From the NCBI GenBank assembly GCA_964397305.1, contig CAYNIP010000019.1, positions 9,435-73,434 of the forward strand: a DNA stretch of 64,000 nt, in the 5' to 3' direction. This document shows positions 25,835 through 33,710 of the stretch, in pieces. Position 1 is the stretch's first letter. Each line of letters starts with the position of its first letter. This DNA is from JAAUTY01 sp964397305. Lineage in GTDB: Bacteria > Cyanobacteriota > Cyanobacteriia > Cyanobacteriales > Spirulinaceae. The notes below the pieces were generated by a model, which was given only the letters and a program-made list of their open reading frames with translations, ran no database searches and was not told the DNA's origin. Made by a program: the position numbers and the translations under genes.

Positions 25835-26511
25835 CAGGCCGGCGGCCGGCAACGGTAGCCGACCCCGCGCACACTCTCAATCCAGCGCTCACCGTTGCTG
25901 AGAGGCTCCAGCTTCTTGCGGAGGCGCTGGATGCAAACATCCACCACGTTGGTTTGGGGGTTGAAGTCGTAGCCCCAGACGTGTTCCAGGATCTGGGTGC
26001 GGGTGAAGACGTGGCCGGGCGATCGCAGCAGGTAATCCAGCAGGTTAAACTCGCGACTGGTCAACTCCACAGCTTGGCCAGCGCACTGTACTTCCCGACT
26101 GAGACGGTCTAAGTAGAGGGGACCAACCCGGACAGCGTTTTGGCGATCGCCCTGGCTCCGGCGCACCACGGCATGAAGTCGCGCGATCAGCTCTTCCACA
26201 AAAAAAGGCTTGGCGAGGTAGTCATCGGCCCCCAAATTCAAGCCGGCCAAGCGATCATCCAGCTCATTGCGGGCCGTCAGCAGGATCACCGGAGTATCCC
26301 GACCGGCCTGGCGAAGCTGCTTGAGAATGAAAAGCCCATCTTTGCCGGGAATCATAATGTCCAGCACAATCGCATCAAAGGTCTCCCCCAGGGCCCGCTC
26401 ATAGCCCTCATCCCCATGATCACAATAGTCCACCACGAAGCCCTGTTCCTTGAGCCCCGCTTGCACAAAGTCGGCGATCCGCGCTTCATCTTCGATGAAG
26501 AGAATGTGCAT
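25834..26511 (-). CDS. OmpR-family response regulator
   Basis: A 225-aa DNA-binding response regulator. The receiver domain (1-118) has the acidic pair ED at 7-8, phospho-acceptor Asp in FDAIVLDIMIPGKDG (near 51), Thr in VILLTARN and Lys in DYLAKPF. A winged-helix Trans_reg_C domain (about 128-222) follows, with ELTSREFNLLDYLLRSPG, TRTQILEHVWGYDF and VDVCIQRLRKKLE. It is cotranscribed with, and translationally coupled to, the kinase after it. Its ATG (26509-26511) directly abuts the stop codon of gloB (26512-26514), so all three genes form one operon. It resembles cyanobacterial RppA/NrsR; the regulon is unknown. Confidence 0.94.
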   Translation of the reverse strand: MHILFIEDEARIADFVQAGLKEQGFVVDYCDHGDEGYERALGETFDAIVLDIMIPGKDGLFILKQLRQAGRDTPVILLTARNELDDRLAGLNLGADDYLAKPFFVEELIARLHAVVRRSQGDRQNAVRVGPLYLDRLSREVQCAGQAVELTSREFNLLDYLLRSPGHVFTRTQILEHVWGYDFNPQTNVVDVCIQRLRKKLEPLSNGERWIESVRGVGYRCRPPA

Positions 26512-27285
26512 TTAGAACAAGTCCTTTTTACCCCGCAGGCGGGCAAAGGTGCGAGTGTCATCGGTAGTCTCCATCGCCGCCTGGAGCGCGGGATCATCCC
26601 AGCGGAGAAAGGGATTGGTCTGCTTCTCTAGGCCCAGCCAGGTGGGCACGGTCGCCTCCCCCCGGCGACGGGCAACCTGCACGGCCTGAAAGCGCTCCGT
26701 GAGGGCCTGATTTTGGGGATCGACCTGGCAGGCAAACTGGAGATTTTTCAGGGTGTACTCGTGGGCGCACCAGATGCGCGTGTTGTCTGGCAACTGCCGC
26801 AGCTTGCCGAGGGACTGCACCATCTGGGCTGGTGTGCCTTCAAACAGGCGGCCGCAGCCCCCGGCAAAGAGGGTATCGCCGCAGAAGAGTTCGCCAGGAG
26901 CCTCGGGGGTTGGGGGGGGGAAGTAGTAGGCGATGTGGGCGCGGGTGTGGCCGGGCACAAAGAAGATGGTCGCAACGCGGCCGGCAAACTCGAGGCGATC
27001 GCCCTCCGCCAGCGCCACCTGCTGACCCGGAATGCGGCCCCGATCCTGAGCACCGCCGTAGACCCGCGCCCGGGGAAAATGCGCCAACAATGGGCGATTG
27101 CCCCCCACATGATCGGCATGGTGGTGGGTATTGAAAATAGCGCTGAGGGTCAGGCCCAAGGCCGCCAAGCGCTGAAGAACCGGCTCCGCAACAGCCGGAT
27201 CGACCACGGCGGCTTCGCGACCTGCTGGGTCCCAGATCAGGAAGATGTAATTATCAGTCAGAACCGGCAGGCGTTCAATGTGCAT
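26512..27285 (-). CDS. gloB: Hydroxyacylglutathione hydrolase (glyoxalase II)
   Basis: Metallo-beta-lactamase-fold hydrolase that converts S-lactoylglutathione to lactate and glutathione, the second step of methylglyoxal detoxification in the cytoplasm. The 257-aa protein starts MHIERLPVLTDNYIFLIWD and shows NTHHHADHVGGN (the THxHxDH di-metal motif, near residue 54). It also has the metal ligands FVPGHTRAHIAYYF near 114, GDTLFAGGCGRLFEGT near 138 and CAHEYTLKNLQFA near 173. The C-terminal glutathione-binding region (NPFLRWDDPAL) is present. It leads a three-gene operon with a two-component system, an unusual partner that may indicate a carbonyl-stress regulon. Confidence 0.94.
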   Translation of the reverse strand: MHIERLPVLTDNYIFLIWDPAGREAAVVDPAVAEPVLQRLAALGLTLSAIFNTHHHADHVGGNRPLLAHFPRARVYGGAQDRGRIPGQQVALAEGDRLEFAGRVATIFFVPGHTRAHIAYYFPPPTPEAPGELFCGDTLFAGGCGRLFEGTPAQMVQSLGKLRQLPDNTRIWCAHEYTLKNLQFACQVDPQNQALTERFQAVQVARRRGEATVPTWLGLEKQTNPFLRWDDPALQAAMETTDDTRTFARLRGKKDLF

Positions 27286-27946
27286 GATTTGGGTCGAGAC
27301 GTTTGCCTAAACTCAGGAGTTGGCTGGGGGAGCCGGGAGTGCTAGCTGAGGGCAATTCAAGCCAGCAAGGCCTCAGGGCAGGAGCGAGCTAGACGATGCT
27401 ACGGTGTCATGGGTCTCGGGATTGGGTACCCTACCACGCTCGCAATCACGCTTTTAACATAACAAGGGATGAGGGGCTTTGGGGCCTTGGCATCACCCGA
27501 AGGACTGCCAGGCCGGCGGCTCTCCGGCGGACCTTGGTCTAAATTTGAGCTTGAAGTCCTAGGGGGCGCTATTCCCTCCAGGACGCTGCGTGAAGGCCGC
27601 TGGCAGAGGTTTGCGATACCCTTCAAGTTCGCAATTTTGTTGGGCAGCCTGGCGAGTCAATTACTCTATTTCTTATCCGCTCTTCACGGGCGATCTTTGC
27701 TAAGTCCTGAGATTTCAGCAGTTTCATACTAAAGCAAAAGCTAAAGTAAGTGGGCTCTTCGGCACTTGGTGTGTAAACCAATCAGAATCTAAACCCCAAA
27801 AACCTTGCTGTGTAAAAATCCGAACTTTCCGAAAGCTTTGTCCGATTTGAAAATTGCCAGAAGCCTTGCCATAACGTGGTTTCGCCGATTTTCACCAAGC
27901 CAAATGTCGAAGAACCGCAGGTGTAAGCTTTAAAAAGCCACTTGCA
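27286..27946. other. Spacer spanning the left edge of the AT-rich island
   Basis: The left half is GC-rich host DNA and includes a stretch (27500-27590) resembling 1490-1570 inverted. At 27596-27660 it holds an exact copy of the M48 protease 3' end. From about 27670 the base composition turns AT-rich and stays so to about 30010. No gene is supported between 27286 and 27946; the last 200 bp probably hold the methyltransferase promoter. Confidence 0.5.
27596..27660 (-). repeat. Direct repeat, left copy (orphan M48 gene 3' end)
   Basis: All 65 bases are identical to 30129-30193. On the minus strand it still encodes the tail TRQAAQQNCELEGYRKPLPA of the M48 protease. Similarity fades within about 12 bases beyond 27660, and ends abruptly left of 27596. 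Confidence 0.9.
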
Positions 27947-29350
27947 ATGTCAAGCAAATTGCTTTACATTGGTTATAATCTAGTACAAGTACATGAGTTA
28001 GATCGAATGCAGTTGCCCCTATTTCCATCAGACTTAAAAGAGAACACGAAGGACAAGTCGGCTTTCAGCGATCCTAGCTTTGCAAGCAACAAGCTCCTGC
28101 CAGTACATCGATGGATACCTTGGATTGCGGGCTTTTCCAGCAGTTTTGTACGCGATGTGCTAGAAGCTAAATTGCCAACTAGAGGAACTGTCTTAGATCC
28201 ATTTGCAGGTGTAGGAACAACTCTGGTTGAAGCATCTCTTCTGGGACATGATGTAGTTGGTTTTGAAATTAACCCGTATGCTGCGCTAGCATGTGCCACT
28301 AAAGTTAATGCACATAAACTTAATTCACCGATAATTCATCGAGAAATAAGGAATCTTCAGTTTTTCTATAAGGATGCTTTAAGAACAAAATATTCTCCCA
28401 TCAGTAAACCACCGCATGGATTCAAAACACGCAAAGATTTTTATAGTCCTGCGGTATTAAAGAAAGTCTTGATAATTCAAGACTTCATACAGCAAATGGA
28501 TCATCTTCAGACTCAACAAGTCTTTCAATTGGCCTTCGCGTCAACAATGGTGAGCTACTCAAACTATTCCTATGAGCCAAGTTTGGGAACTCGAAGTGCA
28601 GCAGGAAGAAGTGATGTTGAAGATTTCCCTGTTATTAACGCTATTGTTGATAAGCTAGAAAAAATAGCCATAGATGTAGAATGGTTCTCTAATAATATAC
28701 GAGCTAAGGAGGCAAAAGCAGAAATAATAAATTCTTCTTTCTTTGATTGTCATACACACACTGAAAAAGCCTCTGCCGATCTTGTGATAACATCACCACC
28801 TTATCTGAATAACTATCATTATATCCGTAACACGCGCCCTCATCTTTACTGGCTCGGTTTTGCAGAAAAGCCGCACGACACAAAAACCTTAGAACATCAA
28901 AACTTTGGAAAGTATTGGCAAACTGTACGAGAGTCAGGTGTTATAGATATTGACTTTGCCGATCCACCAAAGAAACTTATAGGACAGTTAGATTATCTCC
29001 GCACATTAAACGCGGAAAAGGGAATCTATGGCGGGAATGGTTGGGCTAATTATGCAGCATCTTACTTTAATGATTGCTATCGATTCATTAATAGTCTTCA
29101 ATACGTGCTTAAGCCGGGTGGCTTAGCATACGTTGTTATTGGGAATAGCATCTTGCAGGGAGTCATGATTCCAACAGATGAATATTTAGGGGAAATCGCT
29201 AAAAATACGGGACTTGAACTAATTGGTATTGATGTCCCTCGCAGCACTCGCGTAGGTAATAGTATCATTCAGTCATCTGTACGGGTTTCAAAAGCTGATA
29301 ACTCGCACAAGTTATATGAATCTGTTGTTGGGTTGCGTCAACCAAAGTGA
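27947..29350 (+). CDS. DNA amino-methyltransferase (N4-cytosine or N6-adenine) of an R-M system
   Basis: A 467-aa modification enzyme that would protect the host from the adjacent endonuclease. Motif I is VLDPFAGVGTTLVEA (about residues 81-95) and the catalytic motif IV is ITSPPYLNNYHY (about 280-291). Thr/Ser-Pro-Pro-Tyr is typical of exocyclic-amino methyltransferases, often N4-cytosine. Motif I precedes motif IV, while the DPFxGxGTT form usually belongs to beta-class enzymes in which it follows, so the order is permuted. The region 100-275 between them could be the target-recognition domain. The ATG at 47947-type context is weak: no ribosome binding site before ATG 27947, and ATG 28007 is an alternative. 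AT-rich codon use unlike its neighbours. Its 3' end overlaps the endonuclease gene by 13 bp, tail to tail. Confidence 0.88.
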   Translation: MSSKLLYIGYNLVQVHELDRMQLPLFPSDLKENTKDKSAFSDPSFASNKLLPVHRWIPWIAGFSSSFVRDVLEAKLPTRGTVLDPFAGVGTTLVEASLLGHDVVGFEINPYAALACATKVNAHKLNSPIIHREIRNLQFFYKDALRTKYSPISKPPHGFKTRKDFYSPAVLKKVLIIQDFIQQMDHLQTQQVFQLAFASTMVSYSNYSYEPSLGTRSAAGRSDVEDFPVINAIVDKLEKIAIDVEWFSNNIRAKEAKAEIINSSFFDCHTHTEKASADLVITSPPYLNNYHYIRNTRPHLYWLGFAEKPHDTKTLEHQNFGKYWQTVRESGVIDIDFADPPKKLIGQLDYLRTLNAEKGIYGGNGWANYAASYFNDCYRFINSLQYVLKPGGLAYVVIGNSILQGVMIPTDEYLGEIAKNTGLELIGIDVPRSTRVGNSIIQSSVRVSKADNSHKLYESVVGLRQPK

Positions 29351-29961
29351 TTCTGAATTGATTCAATTAATTTAGCGTAATCAGGACGCTGCCCTTGCCA
29401 TTTCTTTTCCCAACTACGACCGGGATGAAGAGTGTCCCATCCAGCAAGAATTTGCCCATAGCGATTAATACCAGGATCATGATTACCGAAACCATCTATA
29501 ACGCTGTTCCACAAAGGTCGATATCTTCGAATTATTGCGGCTTCAATTGCAGAAATTAAGCTACTTTCCTCATCATTCAAAATAACAAAGCGGCATTTAA
29601 AGTCTGCAACTTCGAGATTTTCAGCGACCTTGATGCTAGAAGCATGCTCATTCAAGCGGCGGTACAGAGCGCTAGATCTAGATACAGACACAGATTCTCT
29701 AGCTTGCCTCCAACCACTCGGAACTGCTTTCCCAGCATAAATGGGTATTGATAAATCATAGCTATTACTCTGTGCAAGTGGAGCATAAGGAGGAAATACA
29801 CCAGTGTAGTAAAGGAGGTAAATTCCGGCTCCCGCAAAGGCTTCGGGAGGAGGTAAGGGTTGAGCAGGAGTCAATACAACAAAGTCTAAAACTTCATTGA
29901 CAACCTGCTGAAATGTGGATGAACGAAAGATATGGTTGGCGGGATTGAAACGAGATAACAT
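29338..29961 (-). CDS. Eco29kI-family GIY-YIG restriction endonuclease
   Basis: Type II restriction enzyme of the Eco29kI family, whose characterised members cut CCGCGG. The 207-aa protein keeps every expected active-site element in order: GIY in GAGIYLLYYTG (Tyr 48), YAG in PIYAGKA (Tyr 75), Arg 102 and His 106 in RRLNEHASS, Glu 140 in SAIEAAIIRRY and Asn 152 in LWNSVIDG. The family tail GFGNHDPG, WDTLHPGRSWE is also present. ATG 29961 is preferred; a TTG one codon upstream is possible. The gene is AT-rich and convergent with the methyltransferase. The partner of Eco29kI itself is a C5-cytosine methyltransferase, whereas this partner is an amino-methyltransferase, so specificity may differ from CCGCGG. 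Confidence 0.93.
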   Translation of the reverse strand: MLSRFNPANHIFRSSTFQQVVNEVLDFVVLTPAQPLPPPEAFAGAGIYLLYYTGVFPPYAPLAQSNSYDLSIPIYAGKAVPSGWRQARESVSVSRSSALYRRLNEHASSIKVAENLEVADFKCRFVILNDEESSLISAIEAAIIRRYRPLWNSVIDGFGNHDPGINRYGQILAGWDTLHPGRSWEKKWQGQRPDYAKLIESIQNHFG

Positions 29962-30063
29962 CAACTATGATTTTCTTGCCTCTTTCTATTCATAGTCCAT
30001 AGATGGCGCAAATGCCAACTTTGGCTGCCATATAACCAGAGCTTTAGGGCGTTGGCGTAGCCT

Positions 30064-30076
30064 GTTCCGCAGGAAC
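30064..30076. repeat. Small palindromic repeat near the island's right edge
   Basis: GTTCCGCAGGAAC is a 5-bp-stem palindrome inside 'GCGTTGGCGTAGCCTGTTCCGCAGGAACGCAG', a style of short palindromic element common in cyanobacterial spacers. It lies between the AT-rich DNA and the M48 stop codon, so it belongs to host-like DNA. Confidence 0.45.
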
Positions 30077-30115
30077 GCAGAGCGGCTATGGCAGGGTGCT
30101 CCTAGGTCTTAGGCC

Positions 30116-30961
30116 TTAGGGGGCGATCGCCGCTGGCAGAGGTTTGCGATACCCTTCAAGTTCGCAATTTTGTTGGGCAGCCTGGCGAGTCAACTGCTCG
30201 ATTCGCTCCTGGGAGGGTGGGTGCGTGTGGAAATAGCCCGCAAAGCGCTGGGTGGCCTGATGCTCGTCAGCCGCCAAGCGCTGAAAGAAGTCCAAGCTGC
30301 CGTGACCGTGACCGTAGTGACGGCAGACCGCCGTGAGAGCATAGCGATCCGCCGCTGACTCAGCTTGACGACTGTAGTGGAGACCCTGGAGGTTAAAGCT
30401 GGCACTCAAGACATTTGCGCCGCCCCGAGCCCCGCTACTCCCCAGGGCCAATTGCAGTCCCCAGGCCACCACCAGGCCGCGCCCAAGCTGGCGCAGACTG
30501 TCATGGTGGACATGGTGGCCCAGTTCGTGGGCGAGGATGAACGCCAGTTCGTTCTCGGACTCCACTTCCTGGAGCAGGGCCGTGGTCACAAAAACATGGC
30601 CCCCCGGCAAAACGGCTGCATTGGCAATCTCGCTCTCGATCAGGTGAGCCGTAGGCGGCAACCGCTCCGCCTCCGCTTGGGCGAAGGTCAGCAGCAAGGC
30701 CTGTACATAGTCCCGGCGCGGATCGTCCTTCAGTTCCTGGCCACCGAAGATGCTCGCCCCGTCTTGGGCGAGCACCCGGCCGATCTTCGCCTCCAGACCC
30801 GGATTCACCTGGGGCGCGACCCAATCCACAGCCCAGCCCAGGAGGGCATAGATGGCCACACTGCCCCCCACAACCACCCCCAACAAGTAGCCCAGATTGG
30901 CGAGGGGATGGTGGGGAGTTACGTTAACTTCTTCGCGAATCTCGCGGGGGATGTACTTCAT
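30116..30961 (-). CDS. M48-family membrane zinc metallopeptidase
   Basis: A 281-aa protease with one N-terminal membrane anchor (about 22-45) and the peptidase domain outside or at the membrane surface. The zinc site is HELGH at residues 145-149, followed by VHHDS; the third ligand is the Glu in SRQAESAADRYAL near 207. ENELAFILAHELGHH is the classic M48 context. It resembles the LoiP/YcaL/YggG group of quality-control proteases. The N-terminus overlaps the end of the upstream YbjQ-like gene by 38 bp, so the two are translated from one message. The C-terminal coding end is the sequence duplicated at 27596. The tail NCELEGYRKPLPAAIAP is intact here. Confidence 0.92.
   Translation of the reverse strand: MKYIPREIREEVNVTPHHPLANLGYLLGVVVGGSVAIYALLGWAVDWVAPQVNPGLEAKIGRVLAQDGASIFGGQELKDDPRRDYVQALLLTFAQAEAERLPPTAHLIESEIANAAVLPGGHVFVTTALLQEVESENELAFILAHELGHHVHHDSLRQLGRGLVVAWGLQLALGSSGARGGANVLSASFNLQGLHYSRQAESAADRYALTAVCRHYGHGHGSLDFFQRLAADEHQATQRFAGYFHTHPPSQERIEQLTRQAAQQNCELEGYRKPLPAAIAP
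30129..30193 (-). repeat. Direct repeat, right copy (functional M48 gene 3' end)
   Basis: Identical over 65 bases to 27596-27660 and lying inside the M48 coding sequence, where it encodes its last part. Marks the right boundary of the restriction-modification island. Confidence 0.9.
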
Positions 30962-31427
30962 CGCCGCTAGCCCCTTGATGTTGGCGAATGCCAGTTCCGT
31001 AGGCGATCACCTCAACCGAGGTGTTGCTGTTGTCAGTGCTGCCGACATCACTGGTCTCCAGCCGCACATTGAGCACTTCCGTCGCACCCCACTCGACCGC
31101 CTGCTCCTTGAGCCGCAGCAGGGCCTCGCGGCGGGCGCGGTCGATCAGACTTTCGTAGGCCAGCACCCGACCCCCGACCAGATTCTGTAGACCGAGCACA
31201 AAGGATTTGAAGGCATCCGTCGCAATAACCGCACTGCCGACAAAGAAGGCCACCTCGCGGGCTTCAGGCAGGGGTTGGCCAGCGCTGAAGTTCACGAGGG
31301 GAATGTGCATCAGGCGGCGCTCGCGGCGGCGGATGCTCTCGTAGTGGCGTTTTTCAACACCGCTACCGACGACATAGCCGAGGATGAGCACGGCGGCGGT
31401 AATGATCAGGGCAAGAATCAGGTCCAT
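30924..31427 (-). CDS. Membrane-anchored YbjQ/UPF0145-family protein
   Basis: A 167-aa protein with a single N-terminal TM segment (about 2-22), followed by a YbjQ-type domain of about 110 residues. The pentamer-forming family core is visible: FVLGLQNLVGGRVLAYESLIDRARREAL, then LKEQAVEWGATEVLNVRLETSDV and VEVIAYGTGI. YbjQ proteins are sometimes called heavy-metal-binding, but no metal role is established. The usual family protein is about 105 aa and soluble; the TM anchor and linker make this one different from its neighbour. It is 42 bp after the short ybjQ gene and overlaps the M48 gene by 38 bp, pointing to a membrane-linked partnership with the protease. Confidence 0.85.
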   Translation of the reverse strand: MDLILALIITAAVLILGYVVGSGVEKRHYESIRRRERRLMHIPLVNFSAGQPLPEAREVAFFVGSAVIATDAFKSFVLGLQNLVGGRVLAYESLIDRARREALLRLKEQAVEWGATEVLNVRLETSDVGSTDNSNTSVEVIAYGTGIRQHQGASGDEVHPPRDSRRS

Positions 31428-31469
31428 TGCTTAGCCACTCGTTAATAAGGATTAAGGATGCTTGGGGCA

Positions 31470-31784
31470 CTACTCAACCCGCACTGCCGTGCCGTAGGCG
31501 AAAAGCTCTGCCGCCCCTTGGGCGATCGCCGAGGTGCCGAAGCGGATATTCACCACGGCATTGGCCCCCAGTTGTTCTGCTTGGCGTACCATCCGTTCCG
31601 TCGATTCTTTGCGAGCTTCTTGGAGTAGTTCCGTGTAGGCTCGCAGTTCGCCGCCGACGAGATTCTTGAAGCCGGCTAGGATGTCTTTGCCGACGTTCTT
31701 GGCGCGGACGGTGCTACCTTGAACGATGCCGAAGTGTTCAATGATTGCCTTGCCAGGGACACCTTCGAGAGTGGTGAGAATCAT
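31470..31784 (-). CDS. YbjQ/UPF0145-family protein
   Basis: A 104-aa soluble protein of standard family length. It has the full YbjQ pattern: MILTTLEGVPGKAIIEHFGIV, GSTVRAKNVGKDILAGFKNLVGGEL, the helix RAYTELLQEARKESTERMVR, AEQLGANAVVNIRFGTS and the C-terminal ELFAYGTAVRVE. Function in the family is unknown beyond forming ring-like pentamers. First gene of the ybjQ-ybjQ-M48 operon, with 42 bp to the next. Upstream is a 400-bp spacer that should carry the operon promoter. Confidence 0.92.
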   Translation of the reverse strand: MILTTLEGVPGKAIIEHFGIVQGSTVRAKNVGKDILAGFKNLVGGELRAYTELLQEARKESTERMVRQAEQLGANAVVNIRFGTSAIAQGAAELFAYGTAVRVE

Positions 31785-32187
31785 AGCCTTACCGCCGCTG
31801 GGGCAAATAATAGGATGTTTTATAGCTTATACGAAAAGATGATGGCGGCTAGGGGCAAGCTTAGCTGGCTCAGCCCAGAATTCTTAAGATTTTGGCTGGG
31901 GAGGCCGGGAAGTCGCCGCTGAATTTTTTGTGGGCCTCGAGGGCCGGGAGCTAGGAGGCGGGCGGGGGCCGGGGTGAAATCGGCCCCGACGCCAGCCCCG
32001 AAAATTCACCCCGCTGACAGCAGGCCAGGATTCGTAACATTAGGCACAAACGCCTAGAGGAACCAGATCTAGACTGAGGAATACCCTCCGATTGCTTATT
32101 CAGACCGCCCTTCTATACAGTGGCGGTTTTCATTCTTTCGCAAAATTGGGGTTGGCTGCGTCATCGCTTCCAGTTTGGGCTTCTTCT
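31785..32187. other. Spacer with no recognised feature
   Basis: Between the ybjQ operon (start) and the flavin reductase gene (stop), both on the minus strand. Contains short GC-rich stretches (31930-32010) with weak hairpins such as GGCGGGCGGGGGCCGGGG, and AT-richer DNA near 31800-31850 that may be the ybjQ promoter. No gene, tRNA or clear repeat is supported. Confidence 0.4.
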
Positions 32188-32733
32188 TCACTGCCCTTGC
32201 AAGCGGGCGGCGTTCTCCACCAAGCTTTTGGCAAAGGCATCGAAGCGCTCGGCTAGCGTTTCGTCAACTAGTTTGCCGTCTTCGGTAAAAGCCTGCCAAG
32301 CTTGGCCAACGGCGATCTGCTCTGGAATCACCCAGGCATGAACCCAGCGCAAGACCAAGCGCAACTCGTTGAGGGCGTTGCTATTGTTGCGGCCGCCGAG
32401 CACGCTGATCAGGCCTGCGACTTTGCCCGCGAGGTGGTCGAAGCTCATCAGATCGAGGGCATTTTTGAGCACGCCACTGACCCCACCGTGATACTCCGGT
32501 GTCGCCAGAATGCAGCCGTCCGCCTGCTGGAAGGCCTGACGTAGGCGCTCCACATCGGGATAGTCGGGGTACTCCTGCTGGTCGCCGTTGCAGAAAGGCA
32601 AGTTCAGAGTACGGATATCGAGCCACGCCACTTCAGCTCCGAGGGCTGCAACCCGCTGAGTTGCCTGCTGGAGGGCGAGGGCGCTGTAGGCGTTGGCGCG
32701 CAGACTACCGTTGAGGCCGATGATTTTGGGCAT
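32188..32733 (-). CDS. NADPH-dependent FMN reductase family protein
   Basis: A 181-aa flavodoxin-like oxidoreductase that would reduce FMN, quinones or azo compounds with NAD(P)H. The N-terminus MPKIIGLNGSLRANAYS is the phosphate-binding loop (GSxR-x-S), and the middle has ATPEYHGGVSGVLKNALDLM, the conserved PEYxxxxxxxLKNxxD motif (about 75-95). AGLISVLGGRNNSNALNELRLVL follows. ATG 32733 is chosen because it opens the conserved loop; an in-frame upstream ATG at 32769 would add twelve residues without similarity or ribosome binding site. It is the last gene after nnr-thiM on the same strand, 108 bp from thiM, possibly cotranscribed. Confidence 0.88.
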   Translation of the reverse strand: MPKIIGLNGSLRANAYSALALQQATQRVAALGAEVAWLDIRTLNLPFCNGDQQEYPDYPDVERLRQAFQQADGCILATPEYHGGVSGVLKNALDLMSFDHLAGKVAGLISVLGGRNNSNALNELRLVLRWVHAWVIPEQIAVGQAWQAFTEDGKLVDETLAERFDAFAKSLVENAARLQGQ

Positions 32734-32841
32734 AGTGTTAACCGAGGGGGTGGGTGAGAGCAAAGTCATAACGACTACGCTTAGGCTAGCAAGTTCTAGC
32801 TCCCCCCGTCAACGGACGGATTTTACCCGAGGTGGCGGCTG

Positions 32842-33666
32842 CTAAAGGGCGATCGGCTGCTCGACCTGAGCTTCCAACCGCAGGCGCTGGCTCAGGGTCG
32901 CCCGGTCTAGGGTGTAGAGAGAATCCAAAAAGTGAGATTGCAAGCTGCCAGGCCCGCAGGCCTTCTCGGCCGCAATTTCCCCCGCCAGGCCCATGAGGCC
33001 CATGGCATGGACGGCGGCCCGGAGGGGTTGCTCTGGTTGTACGGCGAGGAAGGCCCCGATCAAGGCTGAAGCCGTGCAGCCTAGGCCGGTGACTTTGGCC
33101 ATCAGGGGATGGCCGTTCTGGTTGGCGGCTAGGCGATCGCCCTGCACACTGAAATCTGTGGCGCCGCTGATGGTCACGACACAGCCGTACATCTGGGTCA
33201 AGCGGCGGGCGGCGGCGATCGCCATTTCCGAGCCCTGAGTACTGTCAACGCCGCGAGTGTTGCTGGCCTCGGCGGCCACGGCCAGGATCTCTGAGGCATT
33301 GCCGCGAATCACCGTGGGCGTTGCTGCGCTGAGGAGCTGCCGCACGGCCAAGGTCCGGTAGGGGGTGGCCCCGGCCCCTACGGGGTCGAGCACGATCGGC
33401 TTGCCCAGTTGCTGGGCCTTCTTCACCGCTCGCTCCATCGCGGTCAGCCATTCCCGATCCAGAGTGCCAATATTCACCACCAAGGCCGCGGCCAGGGCTA
33501 CCATGTCTTCGACTTCGGCGATCGCGTGGGCCATAACCGGCGAAGCTCCCAGGGCTAAGAGCGCATTCGCTGACGAGTTCATGGCGACATAGTTGGTAAT
33601 GTTGTGGACCAACGGCGTGGTCGCCCGGATGGCTTGCAAATCCTGCCAGAGAGAATCAGCGTTCAC
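32842..33666 (-). CDS. thiM: Hydroxyethylthiazole kinase
   Basis: Salvage kinase that phosphorylates 5-(2-hydroxyethyl)-4-methylthiazole with ATP for thiamine synthesis. The 274-aa protein shows TTPLVHNITNYVAMN (about 15-29), ALGASPVMAHA, VLDPVGAGATPYRT (near 92), VIRGNASEILA (substrate/nucleotide site), VVTISGATDFSV and the catalytic KVTGLGCTASALIGAFLA near 190 with the conserved Cys. Normal length for ThiM. No TPP riboswitch (THI box) was recognised in the 44 bp upstream, and no other thi genes are near; a message shared with nnr upstream is likely. Confidence 0.95.
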   Translation of the reverse strand: MNADSLWQDLQAIRATTPLVHNITNYVAMNSSANALLALGASPVMAHAIAEVEDMVALAAALVVNIGTLDREWLTAMERAVKKAQQLGKPIVLDPVGAGATPYRTLAVRQLLSAATPTVIRGNASEILAVAAEASNTRGVDSTQGSEMAIAAARRLTQMYGCVVTISGATDFSVQGDRLAANQNGHPLMAKVTGLGCTASALIGAFLAVQPEQPLRAAVHAMGLMGLAGEIAAEKACGPGSLQSHFLDSLYTLDRATLSQRLRLEAQVEQPIAL

Positions 33667-33710
33667 AGTGCTTACCTCGCAACCTTGCTGGCTGCCATTC
33701 TAGCAGGCAT

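Larger units (their letters stand above)
27596..30193. mobile_element. AT-rich restriction-modification island bounded by 65-bp direct repeats
   Basis: Between two identical 65-bp repeats lies DNA that is visibly richer in A and T than everything around it, and I find no GCGATCGC site in it, although that octamer is frequent on both sides. It encodes only a DNA methyltransferase and a restriction endonuclease, convergent. The right-hand repeat is the functional 3' end of the M48 protease gene; the left-hand one is an orphan copy. No integrase or transposase is present. The layout is that of a horizontally acquired module inserted at, and duplicating, a gene end. Confidence 0.75.

Noticed and set aside
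33667..33710. Possible TPP riboswitch before thiM
   Set aside because: The gap is too short and has no THI-box text; thiM appears to be read through from nnr.
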